Position numbers and translations under genes: made by a program
Notes under the pieces: model-generated
What the model was told of the DNA's origin: nothing
Seen by the model: only the letters and a program-made list of their open reading frames with translations
Database searches by the model: none
DNA from: an uncultured Alphaproteobacteria bacterium
GTDB taxonomy: Bacteria > Pseudomonadota > Alphaproteobacteria > SP197
Length of the DNA: 64,000 nucleotides
Direction: 5' to 3'
Assembly: GCA_958295695.1 (NCBI GenBank)
Contig: OY282363.1
Location: forward strand, 124,001 to 188,000
Part shown: piece after piece, positions 42,497 through 51,073 of the stretch
Position numbering within the stretch: position 1 is the stretch's first letter
Layout: each line of letters begins with the position of its first letter

Positions 42497-44815
42497 ATGC
42501 CCTATCCCTTGCCCCGAAGCGCCCGCGACTGGCGGGCGGCCATGCGCGGTTTCGTCGAGGAACGCCTGATCCCGTGGGAGGTCGAGGCCGAGATGAACGA
42601 CGGCTTCATCCCGCGGGAGGCCCATGACGCGATCCTCGCCGCGACCGGGGAGATGGGTCTGCGTTTTCCCTCGATCCCGGAGGAAGGCGGCGGCGGCGGT
42701 CTCTCCAAGCTCGACATCGCGGTGATCCAGGAGGCGCTCGGCCGCGTCACGAACGGCCTCTGGGGCTGCTATCCGGACCTCTCGCCCTTCCTCTACCACA
42801 CGGCGAACGAGCGCCAGATGCGGCGCTACGTGACGCCCATGATCGAGGAGGGCAAGCGCGTCGCCTACGCCATCACGGAGCCGGGCGCGGGCAGCGACGT
42901 CGACGCCATCGAGGCGACGGCCGTGAAGGACGGCGACGGCTTCGTCCTGAACGGAACGAAGCTCCATGTGACGGGCGCCAACCTCTCGGACTGGATCGTC
43001 TTCCAGGCCAAGCTGGAGGACGGCCGCCACGCGCTCTTCTACGTCGACAAGGACGCGCCGGGCGTCGCGACGGTCCGCACGCCGCGCTACATGCACCGTT
43101 TCCGCGCCCACCACCCGACGATGGAGTTCAGGGACGTCCGCGTCACCGCCGACGACATGATCGACGCGCAAGGCGACGGTCTCGCCTGGACCTACGACTG
43201 GTTCCGCCAGGAGCGCCTGAAGATCGCCGCCCGCTGCTGCGGCGCGGCGAGCCGCCTGATCGACGAGGCCGCGGCCTTCGCCCGCGAACGGGTCCAGTTC
43301 GGCGGGCCGATCTGGGAGAACCAGGCCATCCAGTTCCCTCTCGCCGACAGCCTGACCGAGCTCTGGGCCGGCCGGCTGATGACCTACGACACCGCCGCCG
43401 CCATGGACCGGAACGAGGACGTCAAGGTGCTCCACGCCAAGTGCGCCATGGCGAAGCTCTTCTGCTCGGAGTTCGCCCACCGCACCGCCGACCGGGCCGT
43501 CCAGATCTTCGGCGGGCGCGGCTACATGCGCGAGAATGTCGCGGAGCGTTTCTATCGCGAGCTGCGCGTCGACCGCATCTGGGAGGGAACCAGCGAAATC
43601 CAGCGGGCGATCGTCGCCCACGGCCTCAGGAAGCGCGGACGCGACAGGCTCACCGCCGCCGGCGAGCCCGAGGCGGCGCTCGAATGGAAGCGCAAGCTGC
43701 GCCCCTTCATCGATTCCGAGCGCATCCCGCTGGAGCGGCGCGCCGACGAGAACGACGGCCAGCTTCCCGACGACATCGGGCAAAGACACCGCGAGGCCGC
43801 GAAGGAGATGGGCCTGTGGCTGCCCAGCGTGCCCGAGGAGTTCGGCGGCGCGGGCCTGTCGGCCGGCGAGATCGTCGCGGTCGAGGAAGAGGTGGGCCGC
43901 GCCACGAACGGCGTCGGCTTCTTCTACCACGACGTCTCGCCCTTCCTGGTGCGCACGGCGACGCCCTGGCAGAGGGAGACCTATATCGGGCCGCTGCTCG
44001 AGGGCGCGCGCGACGCCTGCTACGCGATCACCGAGGAGGGCGCGGGCAGCGACATCGACGCGATCCGGGCGAGCGCGCGGGTGCGGGGCAACGGCTATGT
44101 CCTCGATGGCGTGAAGTGGCATGTGACCGGTTTCAACCGCGCCGACATCATCGTCTTCCAGGCCAGGCTGGAGGACGGCCGCCACGCGCTCTTCTATGTC
44201 GACCGGGACGCCGCCGGCGTCGAAGTCGTGCGCACGCCGGCCTACAGCCACACCTATCCCTCGCACCACCCGATCGTGCGCTTCGACAACGTCCGGGTGG
44301 CCGCCGACGCCCTGATCGACCCGGAAGGCGACGGCCTCGTCTGGACCTACGAGTGGTTCCGCCAGGAACGCCTGGGGATCGCCGCCCGCTGCTGCGGCGC
44401 GGCCGGCCGGCTGATCGACGAGGCGCTCGCCTTCGCCGAGGAGCGGGTCCAGTTCGGCGGGCCGATCGTCGAGAACCAGGCGATCGCCTTCATGCTGGCC
44501 GACAGCCTGACCGAGCTGTGGGGCGGCCGGCTGATGATCTACCGCCTGGCCCAGGCCATCGACGCCGGCGAGGACGTCAAGGTCCAGCACGCGCTGTGCT
44601 CGATGGCGAAGCTCTACTGCTCGGAGATGGCCAACCGCGTCGCCGACCGCGCGGTCCAGATCTTCGGCGGACGCGGCTACATGCGCGAATACGCCGCCGA
44701 ACGGTTCTACCGCGAGCTGCGCGTCGAGCGCATCTGGGAGGGCACGAGCGAGATCCAGCGCGCGATCGTCGCCCACAGCCTCGCCAAGCGCGGCCAGGAC
44801 GCGCTGATCGGCTGA
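42497..44815 (+). CDS. Tandem acyl-CoA dehydrogenase: two complete domains in one 772-aa chain
   Basis: Acyl-CoA dehydrogenases use FAD to introduce a 2,3 double bond in acyl-CoA. This gene holds two full copies (about 1-388 and 389-772). Each copy has the FAD-site ITEPGAGSD or ITEEGAGSD, a QIFGGRGYMRE segment and the terminal RIWEGTSEIQRAIVAH. The Glu of WEGT, the usual catalytic base position, is kept in both. The halves share long near-identical DNA stretches around 43190-43270 and 44340-44420, so the duplication is not ancient or has been homogenised. No stop or ribosome-binding site separates them. The single-chain design would mimic an obligate dimer; the acyl substrate is unknown. Confidence 0.92.
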   Translation: MPYPLPRSARDWRAAMRGFVEERLIPWEVEAEMNDGFIPREAHDAILAATGEMGLRFPSIPEEGGGGGLSKLDIAVIQEALGRVTNGLWGCYPDLSPFLYHTANERQMRRYVTPMIEEGKRVAYAITEPGAGSDVDAIEATAVKDGDGFVLNGTKLHVTGANLSDWIVFQAKLEDGRHALFYVDKDAPGVATVRTPRYMHRFRAHHPTMEFRDVRVTADDMIDAQGDGLAWTYDWFRQERLKIAARCCGAASRLIDEAAAFARERVQFGGPIWENQAIQFPLADSLTELWAGRLMTYDTAAAMDRNEDVKVLHAKCAMAKLFCSEFAHRTADRAVQIFGGRGYMRENVAERFYRELRVDRIWEGTSEIQRAIVAHGLRKRGRDRLTAAGEPEAALEWKRKLRPFIDSERIPLERRADENDGQLPDDIGQRHREAAKEMGLWLPSVPEEFGGAGLSAGEIVAVEEEVGRATNGVGFFYHDVSPFLVRTATPWQRETYIGPLLEGARDACYAITEEGAGSDIDAIRASARVRGNGYVLDGVKWHVTGFNRADIIVFQARLEDGRHALFYVDRDAAGVEVVRTPAYSHTYPSHHPIVRFDNVRVAADALIDPEGDGLVWTYEWFRQERLGIAARCCGAAGRLIDEALAFAEERVQFGGPIVENQAIAFMLADSLTELWGGRLMIYRLAQAIDAGEDVKVQHALCSMAKLYCSEMANRVADRAVQIFGGRGYMREYAAERFYRELRVERIWEGTSEIQRAIVAHSLAKRGQDALIG

Positions 44816-44817
44816 CG

Positions 44818-45621
44818 ATGGTCGACCTGCCCCGCGTCATCGGTCACCGCGGCGCGGCGGCCTACCGTCCCGAGAACACGCTCGCGGCCTTCGCCCATGC
44901 GGCGGAGCTCGGCTGCGCCTGGGTCGAGTTCGACGTGCGCCTCACGCGCGACGACGTTCCCGTGGTCGTCCACGACCGGAGCCTGCTGCGCACCGCGGGA
45001 GTCGCGCGGAACATCGACGACGTGCATTCGCGGCAACTGGCGGACATCGACGCGGGCGGCCGTTTCGACCCGTTCTGGAGCGGCGAGCGCATCCCGACGC
45101 TGGCGCAGGCGCTGGACGCCTGCCTCGTGCTGGGCCTGACGCCCAACATCGAGCTGAAGGCCGACGCCGGGGGCATACGGACGGCCGCGCTGGCCGTGGC
45201 CGGGATGCTGCGCGAGCGCTGGCCCGCCGACAGGCCCGCGCCGCTGGTCTCCAGCTTCAGCCCGCGGATGCTCTACCACATGCGCTCCGCGGGCGGACGC
45301 CTCGCCCTGGGCCTCCTGATGCGGCGCAGGCCGCGCCGGTTCTGGGCGTGGCACGCGCGCGTCCTCGGGTGCGCCACGATCCACGTCGATCCGTCCCTGG
45401 CGACGCCGGCCTTCGTCGAACGGGCGCGCCGGCGGGGCCGCCGCGTCGCCGTCTACACGGTGAACGACCGCGCGCGGGCGGAACGGCTGTTCGAGGCCGG
45501 CGTCGACGCCGTGTTCAGCGACAGGCCCGACCTGATGGCGCCCGCGGCCCGCGGGACTCCGGCCGGGGCCGGACGGAAGGACCCGGTCAGCGGCGGGACC
45601 CGAACGGGCGCGGCGGATTGA
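44818..45621 (+). CDS. Glycerophosphodiester phosphodiesterase (GDPD), 267 aa
   Basis: GDPD enzymes release an alcohol and glycerol-3-phosphate from deacylated phospholipids. The protein starts VIGHRGAAAYRPENTLAAF with catalytic His-Arg and Glu. It continues VEFDVRLTRDDVPVVVHDRS with the metal-site Glu and Asp and the second catalytic His. NIELKAD follows near 102-108, and YTVNDRARAERLFEAGVDAVFSD closes the barrel. No signal peptide is visible, so it is cytosolic. It begins 2 bp after the acyl-CoA dehydrogenase stop and is co-transcribed, suggesting lipid turnover. Confidence 0.92.
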   Translation: MVDLPRVIGHRGAAAYRPENTLAAFAHAAELGCAWVEFDVRLTRDDVPVVVHDRSLLRTAGVARNIDDVHSRQLADIDAGGRFDPFWSGERIPTLAQALDACLVLGLTPNIELKADAGGIRTAALAVAGMLRERWPADRPAPLVSSFSPRMLYHMRSAGGRLALGLLMRRRPRRFWAWHARVLGCATIHVDPSLATPAFVERARRRGRRVAVYTVNDRARAERLFEAGVDAVFSDRPDLMAPAARGTPAGAGRKDPVSGGTRTGAAD

Positions 45622-45733
45622 CGAAGCGCGGCCCGTCGCCGCCGCGCTCCGCGGCGCGGTCGCCGGGCTTCTCGGACGCCACCGAGGTCATGGCCTGGAT
45701 CATGCCGTAGATCGGCGTCGTGTTGTTCTGCAT
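45587..45733 (-). CDS. Possible 48-residue micro-ORF
   Basis: ATG 45733 on the minus strand is preceded by GGAG at good spacing. It encodes a peptide with an N-terminal part (QNNTTPIYGMIQAMTSVA) less GC-driven than random frames and a polar tail. It overlaps the GDPD 3' end antisense by 35 bp. There is no family; it may be spurious. Confidence 0.3.
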   Translation of the reverse strand: MQNNTTPIYGMIQAMTSVASEKPGDRAAERGGDGPRFVNPPRPFGSRR

Positions 45734-46062
45734 CGGAAGTCTCCGGGGGAGGGGTTGCAAACCCGGATATGCCGCCGACCCGGTCCGCCGACAACCGCCG
45801 CGAAAGGCGGTCAGCCATGCGCCGACCGCATGGCGGGATATGCGGCGCGGGGTGGAGCGGTGGATGCGGCCGAGGCGGCTGCATCGGGCCGAGGTCCCAT
45901 CCTTCCCCCGCCCCGAGGCGCGCCCCGCCGGGCGCGTATCGAAGGGGGCCTGTCCCGAGCCGCGAAATCCCCAATGCGATGGCCCGGGAGCGCGGCCACC
46001 GCCGGATGGGCAAGACCGGCGCGGCGCGCTAGGCTGGACGTTCACGGGCGACGGAGGCGGCG
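45734..46062. other. 329-bp intergenic region with interspersed repeat copy 6
   Basis: No gene is supported here. It contains a divergent copy of the interspersed repeat at about 45905-45948, with arms CCCCCGCCCCGAGGCGCG and GTATCGAAGGGGG. The promoter of the dihydroorotase gene must lie in the right part; I could not identify a convincing -35/-10 pair. Confidence 0.6.
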
Positions 46063-47394
46063 ATGGCCGAGACCTACGATCTGGCGATCCGGGGCGGTCG
46101 CGTGGTCACGCCCTCGGGTCCGGCGGAAACCTCGGTCGGCGTCCGGGACGGCAGGATCGCCGCGATCGGCGACATTCCGGCCGCGTCGGCCGGCGAGGAG
46201 ATCGAGGCCGCGGGCCTCACGGTCCTGCCCGGCGCGATCGACACCCAGGTCCACTTCCGCGAGCCCGGCGCCGAGCACAAGGAGGACCTGGCGCACGGGT
46301 CGCGCGCCGCGGTCGCGGGCGGCGTGACGGCGGTCTTCGAGATGCCCAACACGAACCCCCCGACGGTCGACGCCGCCGCGCTGGCCGACAAGCTCGAGCG
46401 GGCCGGGGGCATGTGGTGCGACCACGCCTTCTTCGCCGGCGCGGATCGCGACAACCACGCGGCGCTCGCCGAGCTCGAGCTGTTGCCGGGCTGCTGCGGC
46501 GTGAAGGTCTTCATGGGAAGCTCGACCGGCGGCCTGCTGGTCGACGAGGACGGCGCCCTCGCCTCCGTGCTCGCGTCGGGCCGGCGTCGGGTCGCCATCC
46601 ACGCCGAGGACGAGCCGCGCCTGGTCGAGCGCCGGCGGCTGGCCGACGAGGAGGGCCATGCCCGCGCCCATCCGGTCTGGCGCGATGTCGACTCGGCGCT
46701 TCTGGCGACAAGGCGCGTCGTCGGTCTGGCCCGCGAGGCGAACCGGCCGATCCACGTGCTCCACGTCACCACCGCCGAGGAGATCGCCTTCCTGGGCTCC
46801 GCCAAGGACATCGCGACCGTGGAGTGCCTGCCCCAGCACCTGACGCTGGAGGCGCCCGATTGCTACGAGCGGCTGGGCGGCTACGCGCAGGTGAACCCGC
46901 CGATCCGCGACGCGCGGCACCGGGCGGGGCTCTGGGCCGGCGTCGTCCAGGGCGTCGTCGACGTGCTGGGTTCCGACCACGCGCCCCACACCCGGGAGGA
47001 GAAGGAACGGCGCTATCCGGCCAGCCCCAGCGGCATGCCGGGCGTCCAGACCCTCCTGCCGCTGATGCTGAACCACGTGGCCGAGGGGCGGCTGACGCTG
47101 GAGCGGCTGGTGGACCTGCTGTGCTACGGCCCCCAGCGGATCTACAACATCCGCGGCAAGGGCCGCATCGCCGTGGGCTACGACGCCGATTTCACCCTGG
47201 TCGACCTCGCGGCGCGGCGCGCCATCGGGGCCGCCGACCAGCACGCCAAGTGCGGCTGGACCCCGTTCGACGGCATGGAGACGACCGGCTGGCCCGTGGC
47301 CACGGTCGTCCGCGGCCGCGTCGCCATGCGGGACGGCGAGCTGGCCGCCGAACCGCTCGGCGCGCCGGTCCGCTTCTGGGACACCGCGGCCTGA
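46063..47394 (+). CDS. pyrC: Dihydroorotase (class I, cyclic amidohydrolase)
   Basis: This enzyme interconverts carbamoyl aspartate and dihydroorotate in pyrimidine synthesis. It has 443 aa, with metal-binding DTQVHFREPG (HxR type, about 60-69). The substrate-binding EMPNTNPPT is near 93-101. Further metal ligands are in the IHAEDE and HVLHVTTAEE segments, and DHAPHTREEK carries the catalytic Asp. The C-terminal FTLVDL and VVRGRVAMRDG close the beta-sandwich. Allantoinase is a close alternative, but the MPNTNPP block favours dihydroorotase. It converges with the phytanoyl-CoA dioxygenase gene, 30 bp apart. Confidence 0.88.
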   Translation: MAETYDLAIRGGRVVTPSGPAETSVGVRDGRIAAIGDIPAASAGEEIEAAGLTVLPGAIDTQVHFREPGAEHKEDLAHGSRAAVAGGVTAVFEMPNTNPPTVDAAALADKLERAGGMWCDHAFFAGADRDNHAALAELELLPGCCGVKVFMGSSTGGLLVDEDGALASVLASGRRRVAIHAEDEPRLVERRRLADEEGHARAHPVWRDVDSALLATRRVVGLAREANRPIHVLHVTTAEEIAFLGSAKDIATVECLPQHLTLEAPDCYERLGGYAQVNPPIRDARHRAGLWAGVVQGVVDVLGSDHAPHTREEKERRYPASPSGMPGVQTLLPLMLNHVAEGRLTLERLVDLLCYGPQRIYNIRGKGRIAVGYDADFTLVDLAARRAIGAADQHAKCGWTPFDGMETTGWPVATVVRGRVAMRDGELAAEPLGAPVRFWDTAA

Positions 47395-47424
47395 TCCGCT
47401 CCCGCCGCGCTTCGCGCCGGCCCC

Positions 47425-48231
47425 TCAGGCCGCCCGCGGCCAGATCAGTGGGAACTCGGGGGCGTCCATCTCGTCGCCGGGCCCGAGCGTCACCTCCCGG
47501 AAGGGCGGCGAGGTCGGGCCGGGGCGTCGGGCGAACCTCGCGTCGTCGCCGATCCAGCGCGCGGACAGGGCGCGGCGGGGGGTCGTGGGCGAGCGGTTGG
47601 CGGGCGCGCCGTGGACCGTGAGGTAGTGGAAGCAGATGGCGTCGCCCGGCTCCAGGTCGAAGCCGCGGATGTCGTAGCCGGCGCGGTCGCTCCCGATGTC
47701 GGGCAGGCGCTCGAAGGGGTCGGCGTCGCCGTAGAGCGGCTGGGCGTCGAAGCGCTCGGGCGTGAACGCGCGGCCCCAGCGATGCGATCCCGCGACGAAC
47801 TCGGGGCTCGTGTCGCGCGCGACGGGATCGAGCGGAATCCAGACCGACACGTTCTGCCGGCCGTCGACGCAGTAGTAGGGCTGGTCGTGGTGCCACGGCG
47901 TGGCGAGCCGGGCGCCGGCCTCCTTGACCAGCACGTGCTCGTGGAAGAGCCGGGCGGTCGTCGACCGCATCAGCGCGGCGGCGACCTCCGCGCAGCGCGA
48001 GTTCTTGAGGAAGTCTTCGTATTCCGGGATGCGCCGCCAGTTGCAGTAGTCGCTCAGGAAGAGCCGGCCCTCGTCGTCGCGGTAGAGCCTGCCGTCGGGG
48101 CCCGGCTCGTCGAGGTTCCGCCGCACGCCGCGGGCCAGGCTTTCCACCCAGTCGGCGAAGAGACCGGCGATGAGCGCGACGCCGTCCCGCCGGAAGGCGT
48201 CGACGGTCTCCGGGCTCACCGGATCGGACAT
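47425..48231 (-). CDS. Phytanoyl-CoA dioxygenase (PhyH) family protein, 268 aa
   Basis: This is a 2-oxoglutarate/Fe(II)-dependent hydroxylase of the PhyH group. The facial triad is seen as PWHHDQPYY (H114, D116) and FHYLTVHGAP (H207). An arginine in RRALSARW would bind the 2-oxoglutarate carboxylate. WIPLDPV is the typical strand between them. The substrate may be a fatty acyl, an osmolyte or another small molecule; it cannot be fixed. ATG 48231 is preferred over an upstream Met whose segment is low complexity. It diverges from the acyl-CoA synthetase gene, with 110 bp shared for promoters. Confidence 0.9.
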   Translation of the reverse strand: MSDPVSPETVDAFRRDGVALIAGLFADWVESLARGVRRNLDEPGPDGRLYRDDEGRLFLSDYCNWRRIPEYEDFLKNSRCAEVAAALMRSTTARLFHEHVLVKEAGARLATPWHHDQPYYCVDGRQNVSVWIPLDPVARDTSPEFVAGSHRWGRAFTPERFDAQPLYGDADPFERLPDIGSDRAGYDIRGFDLEPGDAICFHYLTVHGAPANRSPTTPRRALSARWIGDDARFARRPGPTSPPFREVTLGPGDEMDAPEFPLIWPRAA

Positions 48232-48341
48232 GGCGGAACTCCCGGCGCGTTCGCCGCGGACCATCGCGCGGGCCGCCCGCGGCTTCAAGCCTTGTCTTGC
48301 CGGCGGCGCTCCGTAATGTCGGCGGCGGGGAGAGGACGCCG

Positions 48342-49976
48342 ATGCCGAAGGACCGGGTTCGCCGCGGAGGGACCGCGGTCGCGCTGCCCGTCGACGCGGC
48401 GCGGATCGGCCAGTGCGTGAGCCACCACGCCGCGCGCGAGCCCGGACGCGAGGCCGCCGTCCACGGCGCGACGCGGCTGACCTACCGGGACCTCGACGAG
48501 GCCATGGCGCGCTGGGCCAGGGCGCTGCTCGCCTCGGGCGTCGGCAAGGGCGACCGCGTCGCCATGCTGGCGCCGCCGTCGGCCGCCTGGCTGACGGTGA
48601 TGCTGGCCGCGACCGAGATCGGCGCGATCTGGACCGGCTACCACCCGCGCTACAGGCTGCCCGAGTTCCGCCACGTCACGGACCTGGCGGAGCCCGCCGC
48701 GATCGTCGCCTTCCGTCGCATCCACGGCCGCGATTACGCCGGGGAGCTGGCGGCGCTGCGCGAGGGCGCGCCGTCGGTCCGGCACGCGGTGACGCTGGAT
48801 GAGCCTCTCGACGGCGGCGTCGCGGCCGAGGACTTCCTCGCGCGCGGCGAGGGCGTGTCCGACGAGGCGCTGGCCGCGGCGCGCGGCGCCGTCGAGGCCG
48901 ACGACACGGCGGTCCTGATCTTCACCTCGGGCACCACGGGCCGGCCCAAGGCCGCCATGGTCCGGCACCGCGCTCTCCTGACCGGGGCCAGGACGGAAAA
49001 CGAGCACTGGCCGATGGACCGGCCCCGCCTGCTCCACACGATGCCCGTGAACCACATCGCCGGCGTCGGCATGGTCGGCGTCTTCGGGCTCTACGTCGGC
49101 GGCGCCCTGGTCTTCCAGGACCGCTTCGACCCGGGCGACCTGCTGCGGCTTGTGGAGGAGGAGCGGATCGACCACGTGCTCGGCTCGCCCGTGCAGTTCC
49201 ACATGATGGTCCACCACCCCGATCTCGCCCGCCGCGACCTCTCGTCGCTCCAGTACGTCACCTGGGGCGGCGCGCCGATGGCCGCGGACCTCGTGGCCCG
49301 GCTCGACGGGCTTCCCGGCCGGCTGCGCACCGGCTTCGGGATGACCGAACTGGGCCTCTACGTCACCTACACCGGGCCCGACACGGACTTCGAGGCGTTG
49401 AGCCGGACCGTCGGCAAGCCCCACCGCGGCTTCGAGATCCGCGTGGCCGACGCCGCCGGCAGCGTGGCGGGTCCCGGCGAGGAGGGCGAAATCCAGGCCC
49501 GGGGCGAATGGCTGCTGGCGGGCTACTTCCGCGATCCCGAGGCGACGGCCGCGGCCTACACCGCCGACGGCTGGTTCCGCACCGGCGACATCGTCAGGGT
49601 GTGGGAGGACGGCAACCTGGAGATCGTCGGCCGGACCAGGGAGATGTTCATCTCCGGCGGGTTCAACATCTACCCCCGCGAGATCGAGATCGCCATCGAG
49701 GAACACCCGGACGTCGGGCTGGTGGCCGTCATGGGCGTTCCCGACGAGACCTTCGGCGAGGTCGGCCACGCCTTCGTCGAGCCCAGACCCGGCGGAACGC
49801 TCGACGCCGTCGCGCTCGACGCCTGGTGCCGCGAGCGGCTGGCCAACTACAAGGTCCCCAAAACCTTCGAGGTCCGCGGCGAACTGCCCCGGCTGCCCAT
49901 CGGAAAGATCGACAAGCAGGCCCTGAAGCGGGAGCTCGCGACATCCGGCGGCCGGGCCGCCGGCCCGAACCCGTAG
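48342..49976 (+). CDS. AMP-dependent acyl-CoA synthetase/ligase, 544 aa
   Basis: This is an ANL-superfamily ligase that activates a carboxylate as acyl-AMP and then acyl-CoA. The P-loop-like IFTSGTTGRPKAAM is at about 189-202. YVTWGGAPM precedes the active-site FGMTELGLY. The hinge has DGWFRTGDIVRVWEDG and EIVGRTREMFISGGFNIYP. The adenylation lysine lies in LPIGKIDKQALKR near the C-terminus. ATG 48342 has an excellent GGGGAGAGG site, better than the earlier in-frame codon at 48297. Substrate unknown; the neighbourhood suggests fatty or branched acids. Confidence 0.93.
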   Translation: MPKDRVRRGGTAVALPVDAARIGQCVSHHAAREPGREAAVHGATRLTYRDLDEAMARWARALLASGVGKGDRVAMLAPPSAAWLTVMLAATEIGAIWTGYHPRYRLPEFRHVTDLAEPAAIVAFRRIHGRDYAGELAALREGAPSVRHAVTLDEPLDGGVAAEDFLARGEGVSDEALAAARGAVEADDTAVLIFTSGTTGRPKAAMVRHRALLTGARTENEHWPMDRPRLLHTMPVNHIAGVGMVGVFGLYVGGALVFQDRFDPGDLLRLVEEERIDHVLGSPVQFHMMVHHPDLARRDLSSLQYVTWGGAPMAADLVARLDGLPGRLRTGFGMTELGLYVTYTGPDTDFEALSRTVGKPHRGFEIRVADAAGSVAGPGEEGEIQARGEWLLAGYFRDPEATAAAYTADGWFRTGDIVRVWEDGNLEIVGRTREMFISGGFNIYPREIEIAIEEHPDVGLVAVMGVPDETFGEVGHAFVEPRPGGTLDAVALDAWCRERLANYKVPKTFEVRGELPRLPIGKIDKQALKRELATSGGRAAGPNP

Positions 49977-50604
49977 GCGCCCGAAGGTCCCCGGCTCGCC
50001 ACCGACACGGGCCGGCTCGAGGCGGGTCCGCGCGAGCGCGGCCTCGGCCCGTTCGAGGGCGCGGACGCGCGCCGGTGGGCCGCGAGACTTGGCGGACCCG
50101 CGGCGCGAGCGCCGAGTTCGTCGCGCGATGGGCCCGGTCCGGCAAGGACGACATGGGAGAGCCGCGATAGGCCGCGACTGCAGCAGGTGCCGGCCGGAGG
50201 CCGGCTTCCGCGAGCGACAAGAAACCGTGGAGAAGAACCGCTCGGTCCATCCAGTACGGGTTGGACAAGGCGCGGGCGCCGGCCCCGTCGATGACGGTGA
50301 CGCGGAACCAGCCTTCCTCGAAGGGATAGAGGTCGAATCCGGCGGACTCGACGCCATCGCCCATCTCGCGGGCCGAACGGGAGCCCCTGCCCTGCACGGC
50401 GATGACGCCGGCCGCGGGCCGCCGAACGGCGCCGATGACCGGAGCGCTCCGCCTCGCGCGCCGTGGCGCCACCGGCGCGGCGCGCGCGGGAAACCCTGAA
50501 CGGGGTTCGGCTCCGCCGCGGGCGTCGTCCCTGGATCGAGGCGGGCCGCGCGATCCGGGGAAGCCGGTATGGACGCTCCCGGATGGCGGGGATAGGATGG
50601 GCCC
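49977..50604. other. 628-bp region without an intact gene
   Basis: The region follows the acyl-CoA synthetase gene. The only coding-like trace is the minus-strand fragment at about 50215-50420, listed separately. The rest shows GC-rich open frames without plausible products. No hairpin terminator was identified. Confidence 0.6.
50215..50420 (-). pseudogene. Fragment resembling the C-terminal end of a metallohydrolase
   Basis: On the minus strand a stretch reads FDLYPFEEGWFRVTVIDG followed by ALSNPYWMDRAVLL. This strand pattern recalls the closing region of PHP/CehA-McbA-like hydrolases. Upstream the frame dissolves into low complexity without a start or catalytic domain. I take it as a remnant of about 60 residues. 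The family assignment is from pattern memory only. Confidence 0.25.
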
Positions 50605-50928
50605 ATGGATGCCAATCTCGCCGGCTTCGTCGCTCTCGGAGTCCTGATCCTCGGCCTGTTCGCCTGGCTGCGCCAGGACAACCGGACCTTGCGCGCCGAA
50701 CTGCGCGGCGAGATCAACGGGCTGCGCGACGAGATGAACGGCCGGATCGATGGGCTGCGCGGCGAGATGGGCGGCCGGATCGACGGGCTGCGCGACGAGA
50801 TCGGCGAACTGCGCGAGCGGGTGGCGCGCATCGAGGGGCTTCTGGAAGCCGTGTTCATACGCCGCGACCTGACGCCCCTGCCCGATCCCCCGACCCCGGA
50901 TCCCGCGGGCAAGCCCGAAGCCGCCTGA
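50605..50928 (+). CDS. Small single-pass membrane protein with hendecad coiled coil, 107 aa
   Basis: One N-terminal transmembrane helix (about residues 5-22, LAGFVALGVLILGLFAW) is followed by a charged helix of about 60 residues. The helix is built on an 11-residue repeat, GLRDEMNGRID / GLRGEMGGRID / GLRDEIGELRE. The 11-residue period predicts a right-handed or untwisted coiled coil. The tail is Pro-rich. No family is recognised. ATG 50605 is preferred since the helix begins at once. It is probably an oligomeric membrane scaffold; the function is unknown. Confidence 0.7.
   Translation: MDANLAGFVALGVLILGLFAWLRQDNRTLRAELRGEINGLRDEMNGRIDGLRGEMGGRIDGLRDEIGELRERVARIEGLLEAVFIRRDLTPLPDPPTPDPAGKPEAA
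50719..50811 (+). repeat. 33-bp in-frame tandem repeat
   Basis: Two full 33-bp units (50719-50751 and 50752-50784) and a partial third (to 50811) encode the hendecad repeat of the coiled-coil protein. The DNA copies are nearly identical, which would allow slippage-driven length variation. Confidence 0.7.
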
Positions 50929-51073
50929 ACCCGCACCCCGCGGATGTCCGCGGCGGGCGGGCTGCGCTCCGGATTCTCCGCCGTTTCCAAACGCGTCGAA
51001 GGATGGTGAACTGCTTCCCGACGCATCGCTCCCGAAACGGGCGGAACGCGCGCGCATCCATGGAGCGGCGACC

